The position numbers and the translations under genes were made by a program. A model generated the notes under the pieces. That model searched no databases, was not told the DNA's origin, and saw only the letters and a program-made list of their open reading frames with translations. DNA of 64,000 bases, from positions 6,006,428-6,070,427 of the forward strand of contig OZ005706.1 in NCBI GenBank assembly GCA_963930775.1, in the 5' to 3' direction. Shown here piece after piece: positions 42,326 to 55,685 of the stretch (positions are counted from its first letter, which is position 1; each line of letters begins with the position of its first letter). The stretch is from Cliona cf. orientalis (taxonomy: Eukaryota; Porifera; Demospongiae; Clionaida; Clionaidae).

Positions 42326-44500
42326 CTAGCTGTTATTTTATAGACAACCTAGCCTATCCCACACTAACCATGCTAACAATTCACAACCTCAGCCCCTCCC
42401 ATCTATACAGTCCACGTATAGACAAATCCTAGAGACTAACCCTGCTAACCGTTCACAACCCTTCCCCAGACCTCCCAGCCCCTCCCACACTAACCCTGCA
42501 TGCTATATTATAACCATTCGCAACCCATCCCCTAGGGGACCTCCCAGCCCCTCCCATCCGTATCGTCTAGCGATCACGGTGGTGGATGTACTGACGTATC
42601 GTGATCAGGTTGGGATTACATTTGCATCGTTACAGGCCTTACTGTAATGTCGCCTTCCTTTGGCATGTTTCAGACATGACTATGGTAGAGATTAATAATA
42701 ATGTTTAATTTTGTGTATGACCATATCCCCAGCATTAAGCTACCCCAGCAAATCTCAGTGTATGTCACTGGTATGCACTAGAATATTGTAAGGTATGAGG
42801 CAAACATTAATAATTTGCACTAAACCTCGTGTGAAAGTCTGGCTCGCAAAACTAATGATCAGTATGGAATAGCTAGCTCCCATTGCATTATCACTGCTAA
42901 AAACATATGCTCATATTCATGTTACTTGCACAAGTTGAGTAGTACTCAGAAATGTATGGTGTTCTCTGCTATACTTTTATGATATTCTGTGTCTCAACAC
43001 CATGTTCTAGAGCTTCAGAAGTAATGTTATAGGTTACCTCATGATTTCTTTCTGAATTAGCTACCTCTTGCAGTATTTCTTTTTACTTTTAGAAGATTCA
43101 GCACAAAATTATTAAAAATGATATATTTTGATCTGCCCCAACTTTAAGAAGAAAATTCCAGCGGCACACATGCTCTATGCCTCTAGCATAATATTATTAT
43201 ATGCTGCTCAGAATATTACTAGTGGTGATTAAAACCATCTGTGTGGGACAAGCCTTTGCGAAAGTCATAAGATTCTTTGAAAGCACAGCGGCACGGGGCT
43301 GCAACAGTTTGTGACTCAGTCACGGTTGCATTAATAAACTTAGTAATGGCATAGCTAGGCCTGAGAAGCTACCACGAGACCGAAACTTCAAAGTATCACA
43401 GACTGCTATATACCAGTCCACTTATATTTTAATTGTGTATACTGTACACAGTGGCCATGACCAAGCAATGGTCCAGTGTAGCCAGGGGACAATCCTCCAT
43501 GCAATCATACGTATTATGCTCCAGAAAGTAGATCTACCAGTGCATGATGTTAATTGTGGATCTGAGCATTGCCAGAGTAGACCAGCACTTAGTGGCACTC
43601 AATGTCACTCGCCTTTCCTGTTGCAGTGCCTGAATGGTTGTTCAGTGTGCGTGTATGCTTATGACGACCATTACCTCACGCGTTCAAAATTTAACTCCCT
43701 AGATCTCCTCACTGAAATGCAAACACAAACCACTTCCTGTCCCTTGTGTATCCGGGGCTTGCTCAGGTTTGCCCCAAATTATTAATTACATATTATAGAG
43801 ATTCGAACTTTTTCACTAGGCAACCCTTACCTATTGTGTGTTTATACATACCCTTTACCTAATAGAGCTACCCACTATTGTGCTACTGTATGCAGTTTGA
43901 GTTGAGCTTGCACTGTAGCATTACAACATGTAGTGGACAATACATCCTAAGTCATGGGTATAGCCTTACAGTAGAATAAAAAATATTTGCTCGTAGTCTT
44001 GGTGTGCCATCCAGTTATGTTGATTTGTACTGCAATTAGCTTTGAACATAGCTACTCTATGAGGGAATTTGGTATGGCAATTAATAACCATTGTATATGC
44101 AATAATATCATGCAATGCTAGCAGATGGAGCAGTCTCATTGATATATTGTGTACGCTTGAACATAATTAAAAACTTTGTGCATCTAATTTTGGCGTGATT
44201 ATCTGGTAAAGGTCGTCACACTCTACATTGTGAAAAGTCCTAGAACACGATTTTTCTTGTGCTAATCATTTTATTTGGTTATACATTGTTCCTTAGAGCT
44301 ACAATAGTTGCTCTTCTCCATCTTTTCTATGGCTGCATCCAAAGGACAGGATGTAGTCTGTTGATAATTGTAAATACATGTTGCTAACTTGTAAATTTCT
44401 GCAAGTTACTTTTAATTTAGCTTAATAATATAATAATACATCTAAATCTAACAAAGCCCGTCCCTTGACAGTTTTGGGGGCAGTGCCAGGATCACATTCA
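42326..44500. other. Long gene-free stretch
   Basis: The segment at 42360-42560 has loosely repeated CCTCCCAGCCCCTCCCA and ACACTAACCCTGC phrases. GGTAAAGGTCGTCA lies at 44205-44218. An open frame at 43435-43785 on the plus strand has no recognisable domain, and I do not call it. Confidence 0.4.
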
Positions 44501-44506
44501 ACGTAA

Positions 44507-44775
44507 GTGGAGGGCTGCCCCTCCATAATTATAACTGACCTCGCCATAATGCATGTGAGTGGAAGCTACCGCTCCTCTCTAGAAGTCATGTAATTGAAGG
44601 AGGCTGCTCCTTGATAACAATTGCCAGTGGAGGAGGCTGCCCCTCCGTAATTATAACTGACCTTGTCATATGCATGTGAGTGAAAGCTGCATGCCGCTCC
44701 TCTCTAGAGGTCATATAATTGAAGGAGGCTGCTCCTTGATAACAATTGCCAGTGGAGGAGGCTGCTCCTCTGTAC
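44507..44775. repeat. Two tandem copies of a ~125-bp unit
   Basis: The unit contains GTGGAGGAGGCTGCCCCTCC, TAATTATAACTGACCT, CGCTCCTCTCTAGA and GATAACAATTGCCA, repeated once with a few differences and followed by a third partial start. GGAGGCTGC/GCAGCC phrases can pair within the unit. Confidence 0.85.
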
Positions 44776-45271
44776 TCTTGACTGTAATAGCAGGGGGCTG
44801 CCCCACCTAAAACACTTTAAAGATCCCTGCTGGACCAAGGGGGGGCAAACACGACAATTGCAGAGTTAAAGCGGGGTGAGTACTATAGTAATACTTCGTG
44901 TTTTTTCATTCATAAAGAATATTATAATGTAGAATAGTACGTGAGGGGGATCTGTGGGTATGCTCCCCCAGGAAAAGTTTTTAACTGTACAACCTCTGAG
45001 ACTGTTTCTGGTGGCTTCTGAGACCCGGTTGGGGAGAAGCCTGTCAGTGATATCCCTCCATTTTAATAGTCAAATGTTGAATGGGGAATGTGTTTCCTAA
45101 CGCGCGAAGCACGAAGCTTCAGATAGTTTGTAGGTTAAATATGATCAAAACTGCCGTGTTGGACACTTTCACCATTTAAACTTTTTACATGTACATGTAT
45201 TGTATGTATGGTTGGTGGCTATTCTCAAGGGGGGGGCAGCCAACTTCCAAGGGGGGCGAGTGCCCCCTACC

Positions 45272-45303
<32 letters not shown>

Positions 45304-46608
45304 ATGTAGTGCTGCATGCAGCTAGGGTGAGGGTATGTGCTCTACAGAGCTCTAGTTATGTTTTATAGTGTGATAATAGGGAGACTGTTATCAATGAATC
45401 AGTGTTTGTGGTTCCTGAAGGAGGGCAGAGCATCTGTATAGATAATTATGTGGACACCTGCTGGAATTTTTGGGAGTATGCATGGAACTCTTGTACTTCT
45501 GTGTCCCTAATAAAATTTAATATTATGCTTGTATGTAGTGATTGTTATCTATGGTATAGTGTGTCTCTCTGTATTATTCCATGTTCATTTGTAATTAAGT
45601 ACACTTAGACTAGTGTGGAAGTCCAATACAGAAAGAAAATCTGCATAGTTTCATTACAGAACATGGCAAGCTGAATCACAATTGACCATTATGAAAGAAA
45701 ATTATATGATAGTGGTTAGTCTATATATCACGCTGACAGTTTACTCATTAAATTTTTATTCTGGCCACTCTGACTAAGTGTTAAGTTGATATAATATTAT
45801 AGTGCTTTTGCTGCAAAGACAGCTCCCTTTGCTCAGCTGTCTGAACAGCATGTCTGGCCCTATCTCTTACTCTTCATCTTCTTAACTGTTTCTCCCGTTG
45901 TTTAAATTTGTTCCCTCTCGTTCGCTGCTGATTAATTTTGGTGATTGCTATAATTAACCCCATTTTCATGAAGTTAATGAAACAACAGCCGATATTATTA
46001 TAGTACCATGCTGCATGGCTCACGAAGCATGCATGCATGTCGTACCAACATATTTAATGCTTGTAACAATTGGATGCCTCTACAGTAGATGTATATGTGA
46101 TGTGGTATAATTGTACAATCTACAATGAGGCTTCACAGCGCACTATGGCAGTGTGACCATTGAACTAATGTTTGGTCATCGTTTATGGTGCATATATTTA
46201 TAATAATATATAGCTGATGTTAGCGGACAAGCCTTTGACAGGCAAGCAAGAGTGCAGTTACACAATTACATCATGTTGATTGTAATCGATGAGGGCGTTT
46301 GCTGGGTGACAAATGTCTACCAAATATGTATAGATTTTTGTGGGTACTAATGTTTAAAACATATGTGGTACATATGTAGTAATATCTGTTGTGGAAATTG
46401 TATCATTAGAAAACAAGCCTTCCAGTCAGAAACATTTCTTTCATAATTAACTCATAGCACGTGGAATGAGTATGAGATTTTTGCTCTGCTAAGTTAGCCC
46501 TTATGTGTACCTACATTTTTGAAGATTGAGTCAACCATGCACTATCATTTTGCAACATGCAGTGACCAATAATGTTCAATTATTATTATGTCAAATGGCA
46601 AGGCTGCA
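44776..46608. repeat. Gene-free stretch with poly-C and repeat debris
   Basis: Around 44945-45060 the text (GGGGGATCTG, ATGCTCCCCCAGGAAA, CCTCTGAGA) matches the interior of the hAT-like MITE at 20520-20600. A C run of about 30 lies at 45270-45301. TATGTGCTCTACAGAGCTCTAG at about 45336 recurs near 50835 and 53310. No gene. Confidence 0.45.
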
Positions 46609-46820
46609 TACCGTATAGTGGGAAATTTTCGAGGGAGAAAACTTTCACGAATTTCGCGATTTTTCAGCCATCCGCGAAAGTTTTCTCCACGAACGTCTAG
46701 GTATGCCACACCCATTATGTGACCAGTTTTTAACGTTCCGCGAAAATTTTCTCCGCGAAATACTCCTTTCCTATCGATCCACGAAAGTTTTCTCCCTCGA
46801 AAATTTCCCGCTATACGGTA
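46609..46820. mobile_element. MITE, TACCGTATAGTGGG family
   Basis: Almost fully palindromic. Outer ends are TACCGTATAGTGGGAAATTT and AAATTTCCCGCTATACGGTA. Inside are four GCGAAAGTTTTCTCC-type blocks in alternating orientation. It shares TACCGTATAG with the 162-382 family but not the interior. Confidence 0.85.
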
Positions 46821-46950
46821 TTTTTCCGTACAGGAAGTATTTTCTACAGAAATAGGTATCATAATAACATTATTATTAAATTTGCCTTACCATGCACTGA
46901 TTTCTGATTCCACTTCATATCCTTTGGATGCTTGTCGAATCTTCAATTAT

Positions 46951-47148
46951 TACCGTATAGCTGGAAAATTTGGCGGGGAATTAAATTTGGTGGTTTATTA
47001 CAACCGCCAAATTAAAATTAGACAAAATTTCCTACTCGTACATATATACATAATAATTATGGCAATCCCGTACCCAACCGCCAGATTTAAATCTGCCAAT
47101 AGCGATTTGGGCTCAACTGCCAAATTTAATATTTCCGGCTATATGGTA
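46951..47148. mobile_element. MITE, TACCGTATAGCC family, copy 3
   Basis: Same orientation and block order as 162-382 (AATTTGGCGGGGAATTAAAT, CAAAATTTCCTACTCGTA, TTTCCGGCTATATGGTA), slightly shortened. Only 130 bp separates it from the unrelated TACCGTATAG element at 46609-46820. Confidence 0.85.
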
Positions 47149-48833
47149 TGCTATCATGTCATACTTGTGTGTGCATATTTGTTTATGTTCCTTTCATTTG
47201 AATCCCTATATATACACTGTAACAGTTGTGGTTCGTGTTGACCTGAGCAGGTGGTGTGTTGGTGTCGAGACACAAATGTTGATGGTCTCTTAATGGCTTG
47301 TTTTGGTTAGTAATGAACCATCTGTGTAGGTTTTCTTTGCACTTGCTCGGCTGTAGCTAGCCTGTTTTAGTGTTCAACCTGTGCTTGTTACAGTCTACTG
47401 TTGCACGTGTATGGTTTTCTGTGGAATTTGACATATGTTGTAATGAAGCAAATGTGTTGATGACCCTTGAGTTAGTTGATGGTATAAGTACTTAATTATG
47501 TTTCTGTACATAATGCCGTTAGTTCTACTACAACATGTACATGCACCTTGTTCAAATAGGCTCAGTCCATTATCGGCATAATGAGCTTACATCATTATGA
47601 GTTGATATCATTATGACATCACGTTCTCATTGAGGTTATGCTCCAATGCTCAAACATGGATCAAAATGTGTTACGATGTGTATCCCACAAAAATGGAAAG
47701 AATTCTGCGTACTTCTACAATCCACATGTAGCTGCTAATAAATCATGTCTGTGTATACCCACGCTTTGCGAGTAACTCGGTCGTGTGCCCAAAAGCATGC
47801 AGTGCCAAATCCAGAAGAATCTACTGTATGTTGCTACCAGATATCATTGTGTGATTATAGTATTATTGTGATGGCCCTATTCCCAGCTTTTTAATATTGC
47901 ACGCTGAAAGCTGGGTACATCTATGATGCTCTAGTACAGTTTGTATGCTGTCAACACAGATATGAATGGAAGATCTGTGGGGGAAGGGGGTATCTATGCC
48001 AGTCAACCAATCAGCTTGCATGAGTAAGTCACAGCCACCAGTCACATTGGGAAACCTAATGGACCTCAAAGACATCCAAATAAGCACTTGTTGCTTGGAG
48101 GCCAAGCCATCAAGGCACCATGCATTGTTCACCAGCACATCCCATCATGGTGCCTGGTTGTCCTGTATTGGTCATGATTAGGGTAGGTCTATATAATAAC
48201 AGGAAGTTATAAGGGTGTCTACTCTCCCTGCTGTTGTGCTGCATTGTGGTATACACTGTATCTAAACTTATTGGCCATCACCTAGCAACCAAAGTTTTTT
48301 ATAGGCAAATTGCGGGCCACCACAGGGGTGTGGGTGATCATAGGGTAGGCCAATGATGAGAGGGGGTCATGGGCCAATAAGATAGTTACAAGACCTTAAT
48401 TTGGGTACATTCACCATGCATCTCATGCACCCCAATTAAGGTCTTGTAACTATAACATACAAGGTAATCGAACACGGCATCAGCACAATTTATCTAGTTG
48501 GCCATACAAATGATGTGCCATTGTGTGGTGCAATACTATACTGTGCAGGTCCATATCCTATTGTGCACATTACTCCAGTTCATGGCTTGCTGGATTGACT
48601 TGACTTTGTCCTCATTACAATAATATTATTATTACTGACATAGCGTAGTTCATTCCCTTCCCCTACCAGCTCCCCTCCTTTCAGCTCTAATTAGTGTATT
48701 CATGCCTAAGCACTGAAGTACATGAATGTTCAATCAATGCGGTGCATAGAACTTTGCACAATAATGTTATTTTATGAGTATAAACCAATGTCTGTGAATT
48801 AGGAAAGTGAGGTGTCCAGTGTATAATAACAAT
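47149..48833. repeat. Gene-free stretch with an inverted repeat
   Basis: ATAGTTACAAGACCTTAATT (from 48382) and its complement ending at 48453 make a hairpin with ~23-bp arms and a 27-nt loop. The neighbouring phrase AGGCCAATGATGAGAGGGG (complement of CCCCTCTCATCATTGGCCT) recurs at 54825, 55070 and 62370 as part of a dispersed repeat. No coding exon. Confidence 0.45.
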
Positions 48834-49228
48834 TACCGTAGAATCCCGCAAATACGTCCCCCCCCCCCTCGTGCATAAGCACCCCCTCCCCTACAATTTT
48901 AGCTCAGGTTTCTGCATAGGTAGTTTGTCTCGTGTATAAGACTGCCCTCCCTGGCTGTAAAATGTAAATATTAGAGTCCATAAGCCAATAAAAACAGTCG
49001 CTACAGCTAGCAAACTAGCTATTTGTGCCATAGTATGCCTTACTTTGTTGATTTTCTCGAGTTTTGCCCATCAAATAGCCAGAGGAAGTACAGAGATCGC
49101 CCGCCCACATGGCATTTGACTGTCAGTAGTGGTCGTCACATGGAAATGTAAGGATCCCGTCCTCCCCACTTTTGCCCAGTGCTAGCATGCACAAGGGGGG
49201 GGGGGGATAATCACGGGATTCTACGGTA
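48834..49228. mobile_element. MITE, TACCGTAGAATCCCG family, full copy
   Basis: TACCGTAGAATCCCGCAAAT and ATCACGGGATTCTACGGTA are the inverted ends. The interior has C-rich (CCCCCCCCCCTCGTGCATAA) and G-rich flanks and the CTCGAGTTTTGCCCATCAAA phrase shared with 19525-19840. Confidence 0.85.
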
Positions 49229-50041
49229 TAAAAAAACAATTAAAAATTAAAGGAAGAAGTAGGGATGGCAGTTCCAAAAAGTACACAAACAAGATTTGTA
49301 GGGATAACTTATCACGTTCACTATACATCCTATAGGTATAGGAAGATATTGAAGGTTGAGGGGGGAGGGCTGAATACACACTTGTGTGCGAAATTTTTCA
49401 TAACCACTCCCATTTTTCACAATTGAGGCTGCTATCACAAGTTTCTCGATGAAAAAATGGACTATAGGTCAAGTAGAATAGATTTGGCAACTACTGAGGC
49501 ACATTTTACTCATAAAAACTAAAATTATGGTTAGAAATCTGTGTTGTAATAATACTGGGCCATGCAGAGAACAAAGGCGCTAGGAATCGATCTAGAGACA
49601 CTGGGGGCGCCAGCCCCTGGAGCCTCCTTATTTCCTACACCACTGCATCGCTATGCTTGCTTTTCGAGTCTCGGTAATAATATTATTATCATGCTTAGCC
49701 CTTGCTAGACCTAAAAGGGCGCCTGAGCACGGGACTATAATACCATCGGCAGGCTGGCATGGTTTGCCTGTCAATGAAACTACAACTCAGTCCAGTTAAG
49801 TATTCAGGAATTGAAGATCTAGAGAGATGCCAAAGTCCAAGTCAAATATGTCTTGTAGGCCCATTTGGGCATAGACCAAAATTTAAGCACACACAAAATT
49901 TAACGGTGTCAACTTTGTCCAGTGCATATATTATCACTGCTGAATTTTGTGCATGTGCGGGCAAAAAATTGTAGCCATGCCCTCATTAACCAAGTGACAA
50001 GGAAATGGGCAGGCTAGGTAGTGATGAGAAACTTACTTTTA
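49229..50041. other. Gene-free stretch
   Basis: Non-coding. Text around 49250-49340 (AAGGAAGAAGTAGGGATGGC, GTACACAAACAA) reappears at about 63405-63485, so part of it is a dispersed repeat. Confidence 0.4.
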
Positions 50042-50112
50042 TTGTTGGAAGGAGCTATTAATTTTATCGATTATCTTTTGTTGGAAGGAGCTATTAATTT
50101 TATCGATTATCT
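50042..50112. repeat. Direct duplication of a 36-bp unit
   Basis: TTGTTGGAAGGAGCTATTAA followed by TTTTATCGATTATCT occurs twice without a gap; the copies appear identical. Confidence 0.9.
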
Positions 50113-50339
50113 GCCACTGAGTTGGCTGTAATATGCCCAGATCGAGAGCGAGACTATGGCAGTACCATCGAGATGAGAGAGTGCACAAGCTACATGAGGT
50201 AGGGATGCTGATTAAACATTTGATTAGCAATATTTCCTGGGAAAATTAAATTTTAATGATGATTGTTGTCACCACTGAAGTTTTGTGGAATATTGCAGTC
50301 ACGAGAGTGAACTTCAGGCAACTAATTTTGTGGGATGCT

Positions 50340-52400
50340 TTTGATGCCCAGTGTTGGCCCCACAAATAATATGATTAAGGTGGACAGGCTCCACAAGGTA
50401 GGGATGCTGGATGTGGTGCCATGCGCCATTGACTTCTGTCATGTGACCAATACATCATGAGCATGCGCATTATTACCCCGCGCGCATGTGCAAGGGTAAT
50501 TTGATCGGTTTTGTCTGTCATCTGTCTGTCATCTGTCGTTAGCACAAAAATCTTGAGATCTAGGCATCTGAGCAACTCGTAAATGCAATGTATCTGTAAA
50601 TATCGCCGAAAAACTGGCTTCAGTATGCTTCGAATCGTTTGGCAAGGCCCACGAGCATTGCAAATACTGCGGTTTGTTGGCCACACCTATGTACACTACC
50701 CACTATGTGCTCTCTGCTCATGCACACAACCTGGCACAATATGTCGGTAAAGGTCGTCAATAGGCTGCTCGCATCATCAAGCTCTCTGACCATAGATATG
50801 CTCTGACATAGATGCTCAGCTGCAGTGCGCGCGGGGTATGTGCTCTATAAAGCTCTAGTTATAATATTATAATAAAATGGCATATCAGAACTATCCATTT
50901 GTCAATGCTCTGTACAAACCCACAATTAAAATAACTGTCATGATAACTCAAAACTAGAATTATACCACAGTGGGTGGATTTATACTCAAGCCAAGGTGAG
51001 AGAGATCAAGGCTGTCCTGAGTTGGAAGAAAAAAAGCACTTTTTTATGATTTCTTTACATAGCTTGTTCAGGCATACCTAATTGTTTGAATGGATGTTTG
51101 GGGGCTTGATAGTTAGATATTTTGGCATAGATCATGAATATGAAAGTTAAAATAATGCTCTGACTTATTAACTTTTATGTAATGTATTACATATAATATT
51201 TATGACATATCCGGGCATCCCAACTTGTAGAGTCTACCGACTCTATGATATTATTACAGCAAGTTCCATGATAGTCTGAATATACATTTGATTAGCATTA
51301 TTCCTGGGAAAATTAAATTTTAATAATAATGATTGTGGTCACCACAAAAAACTTGAACTTTTGCTACCACAAGAATGAACTTCAGACAAGTAGTTTTGTG
51401 GGATGCTTTTGATGGCCAATGTTGGCCCCACAAATATGATTAAGGTGGGCAGACTGGTTTGACTAGTATAGAAGGGGGGCTCCACCCATCAGGCAAAAAA
51501 CACTTTCGCAGTTCTATAGAAGTAACCTTAGTGTAGTAAGTGCTTTGCAGTGAGTGAAGTGAACAGCTGTAGTTGTCAGTAAAGTATTACTTGCTGGAAT
51601 AGTTCATCACAAAATTAATATGTATTATTCTCCATGCACTTAACTATAAGGGTGCATGTGATATTAATGTGGAGAGCATAGGTAAGTCCTGTACTTTTAA
51701 ATATTATGCAGGTAGCAATGCAATGTGCTGAATCTAGTGGCACAAATTGTATCTCAAAACTTCTCCTAATATTGTGACAGGGTTTGTAATTAGGACATCT
51801 GTGGCAGTCCCATATAGAAAACGAACATTATTCCGTTTTTAATTAGCTTAATTCAATTAGCTCTCCTAATATTATGCTTTGACAGTTGAAGCCAGAAGTT
51901 GGCTCACTCCTAGCAGATAGATTGAAGTTACTATAGCCTACATTTGAGCTTTCTGGGAGATTCCACAGCAGAGTTACAATCATGTAAAGTAGAAATAATG
52001 GTCAAAATGTGATAGGAATAATGTTCGTTTTCTACATGTGGACTGCCACATCTGTATTAAATTTTTCTCTTGTTGACAGTGCCATTGTGCCACTTGATCC
52101 CATGTGTTGTGTATAGTCCTAGTCAATCGTAGTGCATGTTTAGGCTGCCATAGATAGTATCATTGCATGGCACTGGCAGTTTTATCTTTGATTTGTACAT
52201 TCAATCCTAGCACAGGTATGCATGTAATGTGTTATGCATGCATGTATTTGTGTATACTGGTGGTATGCTGCTACTGTAACAGCCATAGTTGCGGGATCTG
52301 ATAATGGGCTATGATGGGAGGGATCTTTCTGTGCTTCACTAAGCTCATTTTGCAGTGGCCCAATAGTCAAAATTAATGGTCAAATCAGTAACAGTGGTTT
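50340..52400 (+). repeat. Long dispersed repeat, first copies (partial)
   Basis: Landmarks of the ~2-kb repeat appear at 50365 and 51430 (ATGATTAAGGTGG), 51620 (ATGTATTATTCTCCATGCAC), 51678 (GAGCATAGGTAAGTCCTG), 52074, 52213 and 52280 (GGATCTGATAATGGGCTAT). A TGTCATCTGTCTGTCATCTG run is at 50516-50540, and GGTAAAGGTCGTCA is at 50746-50759. Insertions and deletions separate the blocks. No open reading frame of note. Confidence 0.65.
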
Positions 52401-52473
52401 GTCCCTAGGCCATGTTCCTGTGTTTGTTCCTATCTCTTATGCTCATTGGCCAGATAGCTGTAAAGTTTATACA

Positions 52474-53005
52474 TACCGTATCCTCCCGAAAATAAGCCCC
52501 CCCCCCCCTTTTTCAGCAGCAGACATGACGTAGACTGGGGAGGGGGCTTATGTACTTTCCCTCGAATATAAGCCCCCCTTGGCCCCCATTTGCAGCCGCC
52601 GTTGTGGAAGGACGACACCATCGTTGGTTATGTACCGTGGGAAATATCCAGACTTTGCTGGGTTTTTTTCTCCAAAAGAGTTGGAACAAGATGACCTGTC
52701 AAGTAGACGGCAACAGACGACGATCAGCGATGGGGAAAGGACTTGCTGTTCCGTGTGTGTATATACGTCTTCAGAGGAAAGCAAAAGCATCTTGACCGGC
52801 TCATAAGTGTCTTCGCCAAGCTAGAAGTGCCATTATAACAGAATGACTTCAAAACAGGCTTTTCTATAAGCCACCACCAAGATTCCTCTCTGCATGTGCT
52901 TGTAGTCAATTGAAGGGCGGGGTTACGTACGTACGTACGCACTCGTGCGCGCGTGTACATGTGCAGTATACTTGGTGGGAGGGGGGCTTATAATCGAGGT
53001 AAACA
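52474..53005. mobile_element. TACCGTAT element with C/G-rich ends
   Basis: Left end TACCGTATCCTCCCGAAAAT followed by AAGCCCCCC; right end GGGGGGCTTATAATCGAGGT is its approximate complement. Overlapping frames in both strands in the centre look like chance or a dead transposase; I recognise no domain. A (GTAC)n run lies at 52926-52938. Confidence 0.55.
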
Positions 53006-53589
53006 TACCAGAACTATGCTAGTTGAGGAATCAGCACCTTGTTTGCACTGTATACCTTATATAAACGAGATATAGTGTGGTATCACACACACGCACACTC
53101 TCCACACACAGGAACGACTACAGTATCCCTTATGCACGTGCTGAGGTTAATTAACTCACAATTTGTGGTTTTTGTGCAAGCATGCTTGCTGGGCGTGATG
53201 ATCTAGGGCTTACATGTAGTGGTTGAAGATCTGAATTAACCGTTGATCATAATCCCAGTGATCCTATTATAATACATTGCACATAATTACAATATGTGTG
53301 CACAGGGTATTATGTGCTCTATAGAGCTCTATTTTTCCAGAGTGGTGCCTCCACACTGTTTCAGAGAGGTGAAAATGAATATTAATGGTGTGATTTTAAC
53401 CTGCTATGATACTCAGAATCCCCTTTGGGGGAAGGTAAGGAGTTTGGAAGGGAAACCCCCTCCCCCCCTTGGATGAATATCTGCTATTCCTAAAGTAAGG
53501 TATCCATTATAATGTTATAATAATATATTATTAATTTATACCAAGCACCCTGATAAGCTAAGATTAGGTAGATGAACAGTTGCATTTCT

Positions 53590-55150
53590 GATAATAATAT
53601 TATTAGATGTCATTGTTAGGTATTTTAGAAAAGAAATTTAATGCATCATAAAAATTATTCTGATTGCACTGCCAACACTGAGAGGGCCCTGTGTTGATCA
53701 AGCTACACACCAATATACACTGAACAACTGGTTTTACTAGTTTTATGGGATGCTTTGAAGCCCACCTTCACTCACTGCAGGCCTAGCCAAAGCACTCACT
53801 CTGTGACTACTTACTAGAGGTTACTTCAAAACATAATCTTTGTAACAAGGGTCCAATCCCTGCTCTTTATGCATGCATGTACTTGTGTATACTGTCAGGA
53901 TGCAAGGGGTATGTAGCTACTGTAACAGCCACAGCTACAGGATCTGATAATGGGCTATGTAGTCTACAGATGGGAGGGATCTTTCTATGCTTCACTATGC
54001 TCATTTTGCAGTGGCCTGTTTCAAGCCAAACATGTAGTAGTCCAATATTCTAATCAGCAATAGTGGTTTGCTCTGGGCAATGTTTGTGTTCATTATGGCT
54101 GTTGTTTTCTGATATTCTCTTTATCAGCTGTTGTTCTCATTGACCAAGACAGCTGCAAGAGCAACAATTTGTACCACCTCAAATCTAAACTAGACCAACA
54201 CTTCAACCAGTGTGACCTAAGTCATTAGAATAGGTCAGACATTCAGGGTTCCATGCATGTTCTGGATTCTATACTGTAGGTCATCAATATTCTAAATCCT
54301 GCAATTCCATAATATTATATAAACCTAGGCTGGTTTACCAGTACGTTGTAAATATTCAAGTTGTAGGCTTTCTAAGTTCCTTAAATAGGTATACTTGGCT
54401 CTTTTTATAATATACAACTGTAATCATAATGATAGACTTTTATTTGGTAGCAGTTACCACAGCATGATGTTGATGGCCACCAGAGTTGTCAAAGATGTAA
54501 TCTGGTGTTATTTCTCTCAATGAAAAATAATCATCTGGTGGCTATCCATAATAATCATGAGGAACACATAATCAAGTGGGTCGCTGAAAAGTTGCCATAG
54601 CAACATAACTCTCAACTCCAAATGAATGTAGCTGGAGTGCATGCAGAATCCTTACCACTGCATGCACGCATGGCTCCCACTTGTATAGCATTGTATGCCC
54701 TCAATCTCGCTGTGCATGCTATATATATAGTCAGGAGCATTAAACTATAATCCCTGTACTTGAAGGGTGCAGATGTCCAATGCACTCCAATTAAGGTTTT
54801 GCAACTAGTTTGATGGCCCTTGACCCCCCTTATCATTGGCCTATCCTATTAGCGCACTGAAGCATAGAAAGATCCCTCCCATCTAAAATGGACACTGAAG
54901 CCATGGAATGGCAGAATTAATTTAGATGCATGCATGCATGACTCCCACTTGTATAGCATTATAATAATTATGCCCTCAATCTCGCTGTGCATGCTATCTA
55001 GCCAGGAGCATTAAACTACAATCAATATTTGAATATAAGGTTTTGCAACTAGTTTGTTGGCCCATTATCCCCTCTCATCATTGGTCATTGGCCTTTTATC
55101 CTACGATCACTCATATTTTGCTAATTTCCTATAAAAAAAACTTTGGTTAC
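53590..55150 (+). repeat. Long dispersed repeat, third copy (partial)
   Basis: Same order of landmarks: GTATACTGTCAGGATGCAAG and GGATCTGATAATGGGCTAT at about 53890-53960, TTGTAGGCTTTCTAAGTT at 54360, then two consecutive copies of a block with CCCTCAATCTCGCTGTGCAT (54696 and 54973). The front part with the GTAAGT site is absent. Confidence 0.65.
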
Positions 55151-55369
55151 CAGGGGATGGCCAACAAAGGATGGTTAGGATACTGTTCTCTGCAGGTCAG
55201 TGCATATTTTAGGAGCATAGCCGAAGCAAGTCCCCCATGCATGCGTACATATATATTATATGTACTGTATATAGTGCCTCCAAATGAAGGATGCTTTGGG
55301 GACAGTATAAATTCATCCAATTATTCTCTTCTTGGAGGTTGTCAATGAATAGAAACTATATTATAGAGA

Positions 55370-55468
55370 ATGGTAGTTTTTGAGACCCCAAACAGTGTCC
55401 CTTATAGAGAAGTCTTATATACAGTGTCCCTTTCGCAGAGGGTCTTTTATTAGAGGTTCCACTGTATG
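55370..55468. mobile_element. Solo end of a Tigger-like MITE
   Basis: Ends in AGAGGTTCCACTGTA, the same terminus type as 26412-27103, with internal AGTGTCCCTTATAGAGAAG and AGTGTCCCTTTCGCAGAGG phrases. The opposite end is missing. Confidence 0.5.
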
Positions 55469-55685
55469 CTTGAATACAAGCCTGGGCTTCTATTTCCTTC
55501 CTGGTTCTTGATACCCGGCTTCAAAATGAGAATAGCATTTAAACGTGACTATATTTATTTTGCAGTACCGTGGTGACTCCTCATATTTTCCTATAAGTTT
55601 TCCATCACTATAATAATATACCAATCTTGTTTTGGTGCTTTTGTTATTGCTACCCCTACTAGTACCTTTTTTTAATTGTCTTTAT

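Noticed and set aside
43435..43785. Plus-strand frame of 116 codons in a gene-free region
   Set aside because: No domain, no signal peptide, no splice context and repeat-like surroundings; its length is possible by chance.
45402..45608. Plus-strand frame of 68 codons with several Cys and Trp
   Set aside because: No homology I recognise, no splice or signal context, next to repeat debris.
46545..47241. Frames of 105 and 119 codons
   Set aside because: Both are read-through of two neighbouring palindromic MITEs; the repeated RGENFRG-like phrase is the translated inverted block.
50039..50230. Minus-strand frame ending in a duplicated INSSFQQ
   Set aside because: The repeat is just the 36-bp tandem duplication; no gene context.
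52430..52960. Several overlapping frames of 60-80 codons on both strands
   Set aside because: They lie inside a TACCGTAT-type element; no transposase motif is visible and the frames are mutually exclusive.
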